Assembly: GCA_009843785.1 (NCBI GenBank)
Contig: VYCT01000024.1
Span: forward strand, 3,473-37,107
Length of the DNA: 33,635 bases
Direction: 5' to 3'
Source: Candidatus Poribacteria bacterium
GTDB taxonomy: Bacteria > Poribacteria > WGA-4E > WGA-3G
Both the position numbers and the translations under genes were made by a program. Shown one piece after another: positions 7,716-16,141 of the stretch; position 1 is the stretch's first letter, and the number at the start of each line of letters is the position of its first letter. Under the pieces are notes generated by a model. The model was not told the origin of the DNA. It saw only the letters and a list, made by a program, of their open reading frames with translations, and ran no database searches.

Positions 7716-10700
7716 ATGCGCTTTTTTGGCATAGCCATTTTGAGCGGAATGCTCTGCCTATTTTACCCGCAAGTAGTGCGCGCTGCCGAGATTAGAGTTG
7801 TTGACAATAGCATCTTCGTCAAAACAGATGCCTATGAAGTCCAGTTTATAGATGGCGTTATCACCCAACTTTCCAACAAACTGACACAGGAAGTCTATAC
7901 ATTGCCGCTCGGCGGCGGCAATAGACCTACAGGCATTAGCGGACGTAGCGGATTGCTAACGAAAAACGGCGAATCTTTCTGGACAGACCGAGCGACGGTA
8001 AAAAAAATAAAAAAAATCGCTCCGCTGAAAGCAGAAATTGTATGTGAGCACGGACAAAACGAGATTCGCCTGTTCATAGCTGTCGATGAAAGCACGAACG
8101 ATCTCCTAATTGAACAAGAAGGGACCTCTGACGCAACTGGGGTCTATGGAATTCAGTGGGGCTGTGGAAATCTGAATACGAAGAATCTGGATCTTATCCT
8201 CCCAGCGCAAGGTGGACAAGTCATTGATGCAGCGTCTCCAACAACCTCTGGGAGTTTCGACTATCCTGAACATTGGGAGGCGCAACTCGCGATTATTCAG
8301 GCGGAACGGGGCGGTTTTTATGTTCGCGGGACGGATGAGACTTTTCAGTTTAAAGCACTCCATTACGAAAAAGATATAGAGAGTTTCGCACTCAATTTTG
8401 AAACCCAAAATCAAGCACCTTTCAACGCACTTACATCCGCGAAATCTGTTACATGGCGGCTGAATACTTATGCTGGTGATTGGCGGGTGCCTGCCCGACA
8501 GTATCGGGACTGGATGGAACAGACCTTCAATCCGAGAAAATTGACAGAGGTGCCTGCATGGGTTTCCGAGATCGGTTTGGTTGTTATCTATCACGGTCAG
8601 GAAATTGCTTTATTAGAGCACTTAGCAGCGCAGATAGATCCGACAAGGACATTGCTGTATTTGACGCAGTGGCGAAAAGACGACTACGATACAAATTATC
8701 CGGATTATACAGCATCCGAAGGTTTTGGCGATTTCCTTGATGCTGCGCGTCAACACGGATTTCGGGTGATGCTCCACACAAATTTCCCCGGTGTCGCCCC
8801 GTACCATCCGCGCTACGCGCAACTCCAGAAATATCAATTTCGGGACCGATGGAGTGGCAACCCAATCGGTTGGTTTTGGGATCGGATTGAAGAACCCGGG
8901 CGACACGCCTTTATTAATCCCGCGAGTTCTGAATTTAGAAAAATCCTCGTCCACCAATTAACAGATGTATCGCAGGAATATCAGGTTGATGCTTTTCATC
9001 TCGATGTCAGCCTTATCGCTAAAAACGACGCAAACGGTTTGATAGAAGGATTGAATTCGGCACAAGGGAACGTCCAACTACACACGGACTTGACGGAAGC
9101 CATGCCGCAGGTCGTTTTCGGCGGTGAAGGACTTCATGAGGTAACCTTCTGCCGTGAAAGTTTCGCACAACGCCTGATATACTCGCTGGATATTAAACCG
9201 CACCCTATCAGCACATTCCTGTTTTCTCCCTATACTTTACGCTACGGTCATCTCGGATTACCAAACCCAGATATTGGTCCCAAACTTTATCAACAATATC
9301 TGCATTTGTATGAAAATTGGGGCGTTTTGCCAACACTTCGTCTCTGGTCAGTAGAACAGTTAGCCGAAGATCAGCACGGAACACAGCAGTTACTCTCGCT
9401 CGCCAGGGCTTGGCAAAAATTCGGTTTCAAACCTGATTTTGAAACGGATTTCGGAACAGGAACGCTTTTTCAATATATAGGAAAAGGCGGTGAAGTCGCA
9501 ACACTTCAAAAAACGGACGGGCGGGTTACCTTCGTTCTGCCGGAGAACCGCATCGGGTATGAAAGAGTCTTTGGGGTGACACAGGTGGAAACCGAGCGAA
9601 GCCTTCCGCATTGGCACGCTTACAATCAGACAACGCTCCTCGGATTAAATCCTAAAAAACCTTATTTCTTGAGTGATGCCCCCCGCGATTTTTCAAAAGC
9701 GCATATTAACGCCTTACCAGAAGGTGTTTCTCTAACAGCATCGCGTGTGACCGAAAATGCTGCCCTCTTTCGTCTTGAAAGAACGAATACGTCTCACGAA
9801 ATCGATGTCCTGTCTCAGTTTCATCTTGTGAGAACGGGTATTGTCCTAAATGGAGAAGAGTTGCCTCGGCAAAGAGGGGCTACCTTCCAACTGGTTGAGA
9901 CTTCTATATCAGGAATTCATAAGACTGCGATTGATGCACATCCACCGTATCAAGGTATCAGCGGGAACGCATTCGGAGAATGGACACTCTCATTACCGGA
10001 TAGTCCCAAGGTCCATTTAGAATTTGCTATCGGATTGCGGGACGGCTCTGCAGGTTCTGATGGCGTAACGTTCATTATTACTGTACAAGGTGAGGAGATT
10101 TTTCACCAACATTATAACGAACAGCAGTGGGAACATTTCAGTCTTGATTTGACATCCTATCGGAACCAACAGATTAGACTCCGATTGACGACAACACCCG
10201 GTCCCAATGGAAATGGCGCGTGGGATTGGGCGGTATGGGGAAACCCTAAAATTGTATCTCAACCCACAGATTCGAGGGCAGAAGTAGGGTTTTTCCTGCC
10301 TAATGAACCGGTAAAGAGTTTTCCTGATACGGTGAAACATCAAGGGGACGGACTGTATTCTTTGGAAACCGAACTACCCGCACAGATACGCTTTTTCTTC
10401 AATACGCCGCAACAGGTGGGAGATGCCTATAATCTAAGAGATGCGCAATGCGTCGCAGGACTCCAGTATGATGGTGTATTCCGACTCGGAAGCGTTTGGG
10501 ATTCAGGGCAACGAACGGCATTAACTGCCAATGGTGTGAGTAAAGAGACGATTTCAGCACATCCACCCCCTAATGGGCAGACTGTCCTACAGTTCTTGTT
10601 GTCCTTACCGCATGCCCAAGCGTTGACCTTCTCCTTTTCGATGGGGTTGCCTGATAGAAGTTGTAGTCTTGATGGACTGTTCTTTAAAGTGTTTCTCAAC

Positions 10701-10883
10701 GGTGAAATGCGATATGAACACTTCGCATTCAACACACCAGGTTGGGTCAACGCAGAAATCTCTCTATCTGAATTCGCGGGTGAAACCGTATTGTTAGAAT
10801 TGGTAACCGATTCCATTGAAAGCGCAACCTGTGACTGGGCGCATTGGGCGGATCTGTTTATCACCGCTAAAGAAAATTTGTAA
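7716..10883 (+). CDS. Large secreted glycoside hydrolase-like protein with duplicated C-terminal beta domains
   Basis: A 1055-residue exported protein with a signal peptide (about 1-23, ending VVRAAE). The N-terminal 250 residues look like a beta-sandwich. About 290-610 resembles a TIM-barrel glycosidase of the alpha-galactosidase/DUF6259 type, with candidate acidic residues Asp430 in FHLDVS and Glu471/Glu475 in GGEGLHE. From about 738 to 850 and again from 945 to the end there are two related beta-sandwich units, both starting (I/S)AHPP, with a GLxD/GLPD strand and ending W(D/A)xAxW. They look like a tandem carbohydrate-binding module. The start is set by GGAGGAG eight bases before the ATG at 7716; a GTG at 7692 would add non-signal residues. 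It lies 20 bases after aroA and is probably co-transcribed. Substrate unknown. Confidence 0.75.
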   Translation: MRFFGIAILSGMLCLFYPQVVRAAEIRVVDNSIFVKTDAYEVQFIDGVITQLSNKLTQEVYTLPLGGGNRPTGISGRSGLLTKNGESFWTDRATVKKIKKIAPLKAEIVCEHGQNEIRLFIAVDESTNDLLIEQEGTSDATGVYGIQWGCGNLNTKNLDLILPAQGGQVIDAASPTTSGSFDYPEHWEAQLAIIQAERGGFYVRGTDETFQFKALHYEKDIESFALNFETQNQAPFNALTSAKSVTWRLNTYAGDWRVPARQYRDWMEQTFNPRKLTEVPAWVSEIGLVVIYHGQEIALLEHLAAQIDPTRTLLYLTQWRKDDYDTNYPDYTASEGFGDFLDAARQHGFRVMLHTNFPGVAPYHPRYAQLQKYQFRDRWSGNPIGWFWDRIEEPGRHAFINPASSEFRKILVHQLTDVSQEYQVDAFHLDVSLIAKNDANGLIEGLNSAQGNVQLHTDLTEAMPQVVFGGEGLHEVTFCRESFAQRLIYSLDIKPHPISTFLFSPYTLRYGHLGLPNPDIGPKLYQQYLHLYENWGVLPTLRLWSVEQLAEDQHGTQQLLSLARAWQKFGFKPDFETDFGTGTLFQYIGKGGEVATLQKTDGRVTFVLPENRIGYERVFGVTQVETERSLPHWHAYNQTTLLGLNPKKPYFLSDAPRDFSKAHINALPEGVSLTASRVTENAALFRLERTNTSHEIDVLSQFHLVRTGIVLNGEELPRQRGATFQLVETSISGIHKTAIDAHPPYQGISGNAFGEWTLSLPDSPKVHLEFAIGLRDGSAGSDGVTFIITVQGEEIFHQHYNEQQWEHFSLDLTSYRNQQIRLRLTTTPGPNGNGAWDWAVWGNPKIVSQPTDSRAEVGFFLPNEPVKSFPDTVKHQGDGLYSLETELPAQIRFFFNTPQQVGDAYNLRDAQCVAGLQYDGVFRLGSVWDSGQRTALTANGVSKETISAHPPPNGQTVLQFLLSLPHAQALTFSFSMGLPDRSCSLDGLFFKVFLNGEMRYEHFAFNTPGWVNAEISLSEFAGETVLLELVTDSIESATCDWAHWADLFITAKENL

Positions 10884-10906
10884 TTTTTGTTTTTTTCTAT
10901 TATACT
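10878..10906 (+). promoter_or_regulatory. Sigma70-like promoter before small-protein gene
   Basis: TTGTAA (10878-10883, overlapping the stop of the preceding gene), 17-base spacer, TATACT (10901-10906). The predicted leader of about 100 bases contains a short GGAGA-tcc-TCTCC hairpin. Confidence 0.45.
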
Positions 10907-11012
10907 ATTTTAACCAGCTTTAAGTGGCACTATCCCGAATTGGAGATCCTCTCCATCTCTGCCATCATCCCACCATGACAGGGGGATAAAGAACTGGACA
11001 CAGGAGACCCTA

Positions 11013-11222
11013 ATGAGTTTGGACATGTACTATTTTGAAAAGAATAAGGAATTTGTCACTAAAATGGCTTCTGGCATGGAAGATGCGATCAAAGAAGCAG
11101 GTTTTGATTTTACTGACTGTTCTGACGACTTCTTAAAGGAGGTAGCGGATGGTGCTGCGAATTCTTTCGCCAGAGCTCTGTTCGAGTACTTGAAGATCAG
11201 GCGAAATCTCCAAAAAGATTAG
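11013..11222 (+). CDS. Small hypothetical protein
   Basis: A 69-residue acidic protein, probably helical, with no family I recognise. It is supported as real by AGGAG eight bases before the ATG, an upstream promoter-like sequence and ordinary codon use over its full length. There is no signal peptide or membrane segment. It is followed 98 bases later by another small gene on the same strand; both sit at the left edge of the accessory-looking block. Confidence 0.6.
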   Translation: MSLDMYYFEKNKEFVTKMASGMEDAIKEAGFDFTDCSDDFLKEVADGAANSFARALFEYLKIRRNLQKD

Positions 11223-11320
11223 CTCCGAACTACCTGTACCGATCACTTTCCAGCAGCATTCCTGACGTTAGTTTAATAACTGGAAATCAAGGTTTATTGA
11301 ATTTTTGAGAGGCAATTGTT

Positions 11321-11575
11321 ATGGATGAACCCAAACCTGAAAGGTCTGAAGACGTTCAACGTGTGTTAGACACTTATAATAATCTTAAAGAAAAAGTAGT
11401 TGACAGAGAACTTGAAAAACTTGAATCGCGTCTCGAAGATCGAATTAAGGAAGTTAAAATCGACATCAATGACAGGATCACACGACTGGAAACGCGCTTG
11501 CAGTGGAGTATGGGGATAGCTGTTGCTATCGCGGCTATTATTATTCCATTAATTGTTAAGTTTTTGTCATCCTAA
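11321..11575 (+). CDS. Small coiled-coil, C-terminally membrane-anchored protein
   Basis: An 84-residue protein in two parts. Residues 1-60 are a highly charged heptad-like coiled coil rich in Glu, Lys and Arg. Residues 63-81 are a hydrophobic helix (GIAVAIAAIIIPLIVKFL), giving a tail-anchored topology with the coiled coil in the cytoplasm. Short proteins of this design include XhlA-like and DUF1640-like families, but nothing here decides function. GAGAGG precedes the ATG by eight bases. No lysis or phage genes are adjacent. Confidence 0.6.
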   Translation: MDEPKPERSEDVQRVLDTYNNLKEKVVDRELEKLESRLEDRIKEVKIDINDRITRLETRLQWSMGIAVAIAAIIIPLIVKFLSS

Positions 11576-11886
11576 AGGTTCCGACCCTATAGCAGCAAGG
11601 TTAATGCACAGGTTTGGATTTGGGCATAAGTTAGAAAAAAACATATTTATGTCCAACATGAGCGTCTTTGCATAGCATGCCGCTGGAATGCATTTACCAT
11701 TGTCTCGCGTCTCTATTCTCACTGCGTCCCACAGATAGACTGTGGTGGTTGCTCCAGCGGAGCAATATGTCTATAGCAGCAAATCATAGCACCCCTGCAC
11801 TCCAGCGGAGTGCTATGTCTGAAAATTATCCAAACTTTAGTAGTCCTATAAGGACAATATTTTTATAGAAATGTAGGGGCACAATT
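11576..11886. other. 311-base gene-free stretch with palindromic repeats
   Basis: No convincing gene: a 66-codon open frame at 11668-11868 runs through the palindromes, lacks a ribosome site and has no family features. The stretch carries three perfect hairpins at 11729-11813 and two copies of CTATAGCAGCAA (near 11588 and 11771), so it is best read as a repeat cluster. Confidence 0.6.
11729..11813. repeat. Cluster of three perfect palindromes
   Basis: CCACAG-ataga-CTGTGG (11729-11745), TTGCTCC-agc-GGAGCAA (11749-11765) and GCACTCC-agc-GGAGTGC (11797-11813). The last two share core CTCC-agc-GGAG and the following ATGTCT, while the outer three base pairs differ with compensation on both arms. 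That pattern points to selection for the hairpin or copying of a small palindromic element. Confidence 0.75.
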
Positions 11887-12150
11887 ATGGAATTAACCAC
11901 CACCGAAGCGAAAAAACGCCACGCCTTCAACTATATTGAATACTTTGAGGCACAACTTTATTATGAATGCGTCGCGTGCTCAACGATTGTGGAACCTGAG
12001 ATGGGGTACTGTCCAGAATGCGTTGAAGAGCTAGATCCAAATAACAGACAACAACTATTTTGCTATGAATGCTGTCAACCAATCATCCACAAAAGCGACT
12101 ATTTCATAAACGAAAACACTTTGTCTTACATTATCCCGTTAATTATTTAG
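11887..12150 (+). CDS. Zinc-ribbon ORF, probable 5' part of a frame-split gene
   Basis: An 87-codon frame with clustered cysteines: YYECVAC near 27-31, CPEC near 42-45 and CYECC near 58-62, the layout of a double zinc ribbon. A weak GGGG precedes the ATG. It overlaps the next frame by 82 bases (12069-12150) and a -1 shift anywhere in the overlap would join the two into one protein of about 520 residues. The second frame continues with ACQC soon after the overlap, which could complete a metal site. The possibilities are a true frameshift mutation, an assembly error, a recoded gene or two overlapping genes. I see no clean X-XXY-YYZ slippery heptamer in the proper phase. Confidence 0.5.
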   Translation: MELTTTEAKKRHAFNYIEYFEAQLYYECVACSTIVEPEMGYCPECVEELDPNNRQQLFCYECCQPIIHKSDYFINENTLSYIIPLII

Positions 12151-13448
12151 CATGCCAATGTCAAGAAAACCTATGGATACCATTCAGAAAAATTCCGAAT
12201 CCTTCCACATTTGATCCTACTACCGGGGTAGTACTGCTCACATTAGAGAATAGAAAGATCTGGACTATTTGTTGTGCCGAACCTTCTCAATACAGCAATA
12301 ACGAAGATATTTACTTTATTAATTGCCAACAACGAGAACACGACCTATTCCTGAAACCCTACATAAGATTCAATATCGGGAAAACAAAATTGTCCACATC
12401 AGAACGCGATGAGTTTACTGATAGATACTATGGAATGTGCAGAGATGTAATATCGTTAGGTATCAAACTCGGCATTTTAAGAGAATTAATCCGTGATGAA
12501 AAACTTGGTAAGCGGATGTGGGTTCAGTTAGAAAATCGGATACAAGAGATATTAGACTTTTCTGGAATATACTTTGCAAATGAGTTATTATCCAGTCTAT
12601 TGGAAAATTGTTTTGCCAGATTGCGGAGACTTTTTAATCCATCTCCTAAACATATAGAGAATACTGTTGAACAATACAAAAATGACTTTCTCAAGACCTC
12701 TTACCCCAAAACACATAAATCCGAACGGAAAAAATATGGAATAAAAAAATTAGGTGGTGATCTCATAAAACTAACGAACAAACAGATATTACACGACGAT
12801 ATTGGTTTTAACAAAGATGTTTCCGTTAAAGACTGTCAATCTCTATTTGATTTCTACGACGACACAGTTTTGAAGACTATAGATACGCTCAACAAAATGC
12901 AGCGATTCGATCTGACCTTTAACTATAGGGATTCTTTAAGTCCTTTAGGTTTAGATAACACTGGCGGGCACATATTACATAATTATCTAAAAATATCAGA
13001 TAACGCCCTAACTTCACATAAACAAAAACAAGCACTTGAGCTGCTACGTTTTGACAACTATATTGACAAAGGTGAATTACTTCCTGATGAACGTAAAATC
13101 TGTGAAAGAAAGAGAGATATCTATGAACAGAACCTCGGATCCTTCTTTGACCACTGGATTGTCTGGGATCACCAGACACCTTTAAATATAATCGCTCCGG
13201 ACAGTCAATATATCGAGATGCTCTATGGCTTCAAGAGTATGCGGCTAACAGAAACCCATGATGGCGATTATATTATTTACATTAAAACCCCAGGTATTGC
13301 CTTGTGCCCTAATTACCGTATAGCATGCTTTGATAATGACCAAAATTTCGCAAGACAGGTATTTAGAGAAATTGATAAGCAAAGATATGAACAAGAAACT
13401 GCGGATTTAAGCAACTTCACATACGACCCCTCGCTAACTATACTATAA
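12069..13448 (+). CDS. Unknown protein, probable 3' part of a frame-split gene
   Basis: A 459-codon frame of unknown function, rich in charged and aromatic residues, with no recognised domain, signal peptide or transmembrane helix. Its first ATG directly follows an in-frame TGA (12066-12068) and has no ribosome site, so its natural N-terminus is likely the zinc-ribbon frame upstream. The DNA is visibly more A+T rich than its surroundings (one 60-base line at 12721 has about 32 percent G+C), suggesting transfer. It converges on a DNA methyltransferase gene 102 bases away. The proximity hints at a defence or restriction context, but nothing in the sequence itself shows a nuclease or other enzyme motif. 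Confidence 0.55.
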   Translation: MLSTNHPQKRLFHKRKHFVLHYPVNYLACQCQENLWIPFRKIPNPSTFDPTTGVVLLTLENRKIWTICCAEPSQYSNNEDIYFINCQQREHDLFLKPYIRFNIGKTKLSTSERDEFTDRYYGMCRDVISLGIKLGILRELIRDEKLGKRMWVQLENRIQEILDFSGIYFANELLSSLLENCFARLRRLFNPSPKHIENTVEQYKNDFLKTSYPKTHKSERKKYGIKKLGGDLIKLTNKQILHDDIGFNKDVSVKDCQSLFDFYDDTVLKTIDTLNKMQRFDLTFNYRDSLSPLGLDNTGGHILHNYLKISDNALTSHKQKQALELLRFDNYIDKGELLPDERKICERKRDIYEQNLGSFFDHWIVWDHQTPLNIIAPDSQYIEMLYGFKSMRLTETHDGDYIIYIKTPGIALCPNYRIACFDNDQNFARQVFREIDKQRYEQETADLSNFTYDPSLTIL

Positions 13449-13550
13449 CCGACGACGGTGCAAGTGGCATTAGATTTAGTGCTTGCAGTGTGAAAGGTGA
13501 AATTCGGATGCGTCTTGTCCGTTAGGATACACCTATCGCACCGCTGGCAC

Positions 13551-15971
13551 CTAAAAATCAAGCACCTCATCAATCTCCGCCATAATCCGCAGTGTCTCCG
13601 CAATGGCAACCAAAATCCCACAATACTGACGCACCTCCGCGTGGCTTAAGGGCGTATTTTTTTTATCCTTCAGCCATTTTTCACACACCTGATACGCCCC
13701 AATCTTATACTTCCACACCGCCTCAGGTATATCCGTGAAATGCTGCGTTGGGTTAATCCAGATGTGTCCATCTACATAGCGGACCCGTGAGGCAACTGCG
13801 TCGCCTTCACCTTCAAACCGATGACGAGGCGGACTTTGCATGCGCTTTAACAGATGCCAATCAATCAATTCCTGTCCTGATGCTGCGAGTTTGCGGAAGT
13901 ATTCAATGTCTTGTGGTAAAGGGATGCGTGGGAAGTCGTACCTCAGGAATTCGTAATACCGTTCACGATAGGTAGGACTATACAAAATCGCATAGATGTA
14001 ACCAAGAATTTCTTCGGGTGAAACGCCTTTGGGTAGATTAAACGGTGCTGTTTGCGGTAAGTCCAACGTCTTCGAGAAAGCGGTGAGAAAAGCAGGTTTA
14101 AAATTGAGCGAACGTTCGGTGGCGAGTTCCAACTCATCTGAATTTGGATATAGGTAAAGTGGAAATACGTGTCCGGATTCGCTTGTTCTGTTTGAAATAT
14201 AACACTTTTCTGTGATTTTGTCGGTTATTAAAGCGTGTTGCCACACAGGACTCTTGACGACGCGACAGACGCAGAGAGCAAGATTTTCAGCACTGAATAG
14301 ATGACGCATAATATCCTGACGCGCCTCCCTATGAAACCCAGCTGACTGTCCCGTGTAATAAGTCCAGCGCGCGTCAAACGGGCGGTAGTGAATCGGTTGG
14401 ACATGTTGTGTAGCATCTGGATGGTTACGAAGGTCGGTTTGGGCAAAGTGAATTCGCCAATCTCGACTATCTCTTGGCAACCTGTACCTTTCTCGTGCCT
14501 CGTCTACAGAAAGCGAAACAAAATCGGCTACCGTTTCGCGAACGTCTTCAGAGTTCCGATGAATTGTCAATCTATCCCGTCCGGTGATAATCGCAACTTG
14601 ACCCACTTGAAAAATATCAGCATGTTTCCATCCCGTTTCATATTCTGTATTATGTTCAATTGCTTGTGGCACAAAAAGGTAGTACGGTGAGGTCGGTTGT
14701 AGTTCGGTCCACTCTGTGGATTGGACATCAGTTTCCGAAAGGAGGTTGTATCTTTCTTCTCGGGATCCCCACATATCAGCGTAATCTACCTTTGCTGGTG
14801 CAGGATTGTCGTGTTGCTTTACGCATAATAGAACAGAGACCCCTTGTATGATGTCAAAAACATTTTCATCTTTCTTTCCATCTGGAACGGTTTCCCTCCT
14901 TCTACTACTGCCATGCAAATTAAGTAGATAAACGGCATTGAAATTGTCCAACAAACTCTTTCGCATTCCGCGAAAGATGGGACCGTCAAGGAAGCTGTTA
15001 TTGACGATGTAACCAATAATACCTTCGCCATTTTTATTGATGCGCCACTGTGCCCACCGAATAAATTTTACATAATCTGCTTGAAGTGCTTTTAAATTCT
15101 TCTCACCGATCGGTTGCTTATCTATCTCTTTATAATCTTCAATCAATTTTCCTATAAAGGTTAACTCTCCGTCGCTGTCGAGGCTTGGATTGGCGGAGTC
15201 ACGAGGATAGGGCGGATTGCCGAGAATAACAAGCAGCGGCTCGTCCCGTTTCACCGAAACCGCTGCATTCGCCTCATCAGAGATGAAATCTGCAAAAGGC
15301 AACCGTTGTGTCCTTTCCACAGGTTCTTCTAACGTATTGGTGAGATAGATGCGGAGGCGTTCGGTCGCTTGCCACCCTTGTGCTTGTAAAAAGAGACTCA
15401 ACTTCAGGTGTGCAATCGTATAGGGGGCAACCAACAGTTCAAACCCGAAAAGCCGTTTGACTAACTGCGTGTTAATATATTGGTTCCAGTCTCCCGTGCC
15501 GTAATGGGTAGTGACATATTTGTGGATGTGGTCAAGCACTGCCAAGAGGAAGCCACCGGTACCTGTCGCTGGATCAAGAATGAGCGTGTTATTGTCAGCT
15601 AGCCCGTCGGGTCTGTTTAGTTCTGTCTTGAGCAGACTGTCAACAGATCGGACGATGTAGGAGATAACTTGTGGCGGTGTATAATAGACTCCTCGGTCAA
15701 CACGCCGCTGTGGGTCATATTCTGCAAGAAACGTCTCGTAGAAATGGATGACTGGATCTTCAAAATGGGTTTGGACGGTAAAGGCCGTGCGGAGCATTTC
15801 TGTGGAGACATTTCGGAGAAGGCTCACGATCTCGTCCAAAATATAGGTGACGTTCGCCTCAAGATTCGGGGAGGCTATCTGATAAAAAAGTTGGCGCAGG
15901 AATGGGTTGGAGCGTGGCAGGGCATTGGTTGCCGTTTCGCGTGAGAAATTTGTTGCGTTTTGGAAACTCAT
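13551..15971 (-). CDS. Type ISP/IIG-like adenine DNA methyltransferase with specificity domain
   Basis: An 806-residue N6-adenine methyltransferase of the gamma class. SAM-binding motif I is DPATGTGG (133-140), the catalytic motif IV is NPPY (252-255), preceded by the family helix with RGVYYTPPQVISYIV. The region after about 440 resembles the C-terminal specificity domain of LlaBIII/LlaGI-type (type ISP) enzymes. The nuclease and helicase domains of full type ISP enzymes are missing. The chain also starts inside a conserved helical segment that relatives usually extend by some 200 residues, so it may be N-terminally truncated, although a stop lies two codons upstream and a promoter precedes it. 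No restriction partner is visible nearby. It most likely acts as an orphan methyltransferase or modification half of a broken system. Confidence 0.8.
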   Translation of the reverse strand: MSFQNATNFSRETATNALPRSNPFLRQLFYQIASPNLEANVTYILDEIVSLLRNVSTEMLRTAFTVQTHFEDPVIHFYETFLAEYDPQRRVDRGVYYTPPQVISYIVRSVDSLLKTELNRPDGLADNNTLILDPATGTGGFLLAVLDHIHKYVTTHYGTGDWNQYINTQLVKRLFGFELLVAPYTIAHLKLSLFLQAQGWQATERLRIYLTNTLEEPVERTQRLPFADFISDEANAAVSVKRDEPLLVILGNPPYPRDSANPSLDSDGELTFIGKLIEDYKEIDKQPIGEKNLKALQADYVKFIRWAQWRINKNGEGIIGYIVNNSFLDGPIFRGMRKSLLDNFNAVYLLNLHGSSRRRETVPDGKKDENVFDIIQGVSVLLCVKQHDNPAPAKVDYADMWGSREERYNLLSETDVQSTEWTELQPTSPYYLFVPQAIEHNTEYETGWKHADIFQVGQVAIITGRDRLTIHRNSEDVRETVADFVSLSVDEARERYRLPRDSRDWRIHFAQTDLRNHPDATQHVQPIHYRPFDARWTYYTGQSAGFHREARQDIMRHLFSAENLALCVCRVVKSPVWQHALITDKITEKCYISNRTSESGHVFPLYLYPNSDELELATERSLNFKPAFLTAFSKTLDLPQTAPFNLPKGVSPEEILGYIYAILYSPTYRERYYEFLRYDFPRIPLPQDIEYFRKLAASGQELIDWHLLKRMQSPPRHRFEGEGDAVASRVRYVDGHIWINPTQHFTDIPEAVWKYKIGAYQVCEKWLKDKKNTPLSHAEVRQYCGILVAIAETLRIMAEIDEVLDF

Positions 15972-16029
15972 ATTTTATTTACCAATCAACCTTGTGTAAG
16001 TTCTGGGATTATTTGGGGAACATACTGGT

Positions 16030-16058
16030 ATGATATACTTCCTAAGATTTGAAGGCAA
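16030..16058 (-). promoter_or_regulatory. Sigma70-like promoter of the methyltransferase gene
   Basis: Minus strand TTGCCT (16053-16058), 17-base spacer, TATCAT (16030-16035). A perfect 12-base palindrome CATACTGGTATG (16021-16032) overlaps the -10 box and start region and could be an operator. Leader of about 50 bases. Confidence 0.5.
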
Positions 16059-16084
16059 GATTTTTTTATAACCAGGGACTTTCT

Positions 16085-16116
16085 AATCTCGTAAATCCTT
16101 TAATCCTGCAAATCCT
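16085..16116. repeat. Short AATCCT tandem-like repeat
   Basis: AATCT at 16085 and AATCCT at 16094, 16102 and 16111, spaced 8-9 bases, followed by TGATTCTGACAAAAT. It lies between the methyltransferase promoter and the flippase stop. This intergenic word pattern resembles dispersed repeats seen in other large bacterial genomes; function unknown. Confidence 0.5.
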
Positions 16117-16141
16117 GATTCTGACAAAATATTTACACACG

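Noticed and set aside
11668-11868. 66-codon open frame
   Set aside because: It runs through the palindromes, lacks a ribosome site and has repeat-derived composition.
12069-12150. Programmed -1 frameshift with a classical slippery heptamer
   Set aside because: No X-XXY-YYZ heptamer in the right phase was found in the overlap; a frame change is kept as an observation without claiming recoding.
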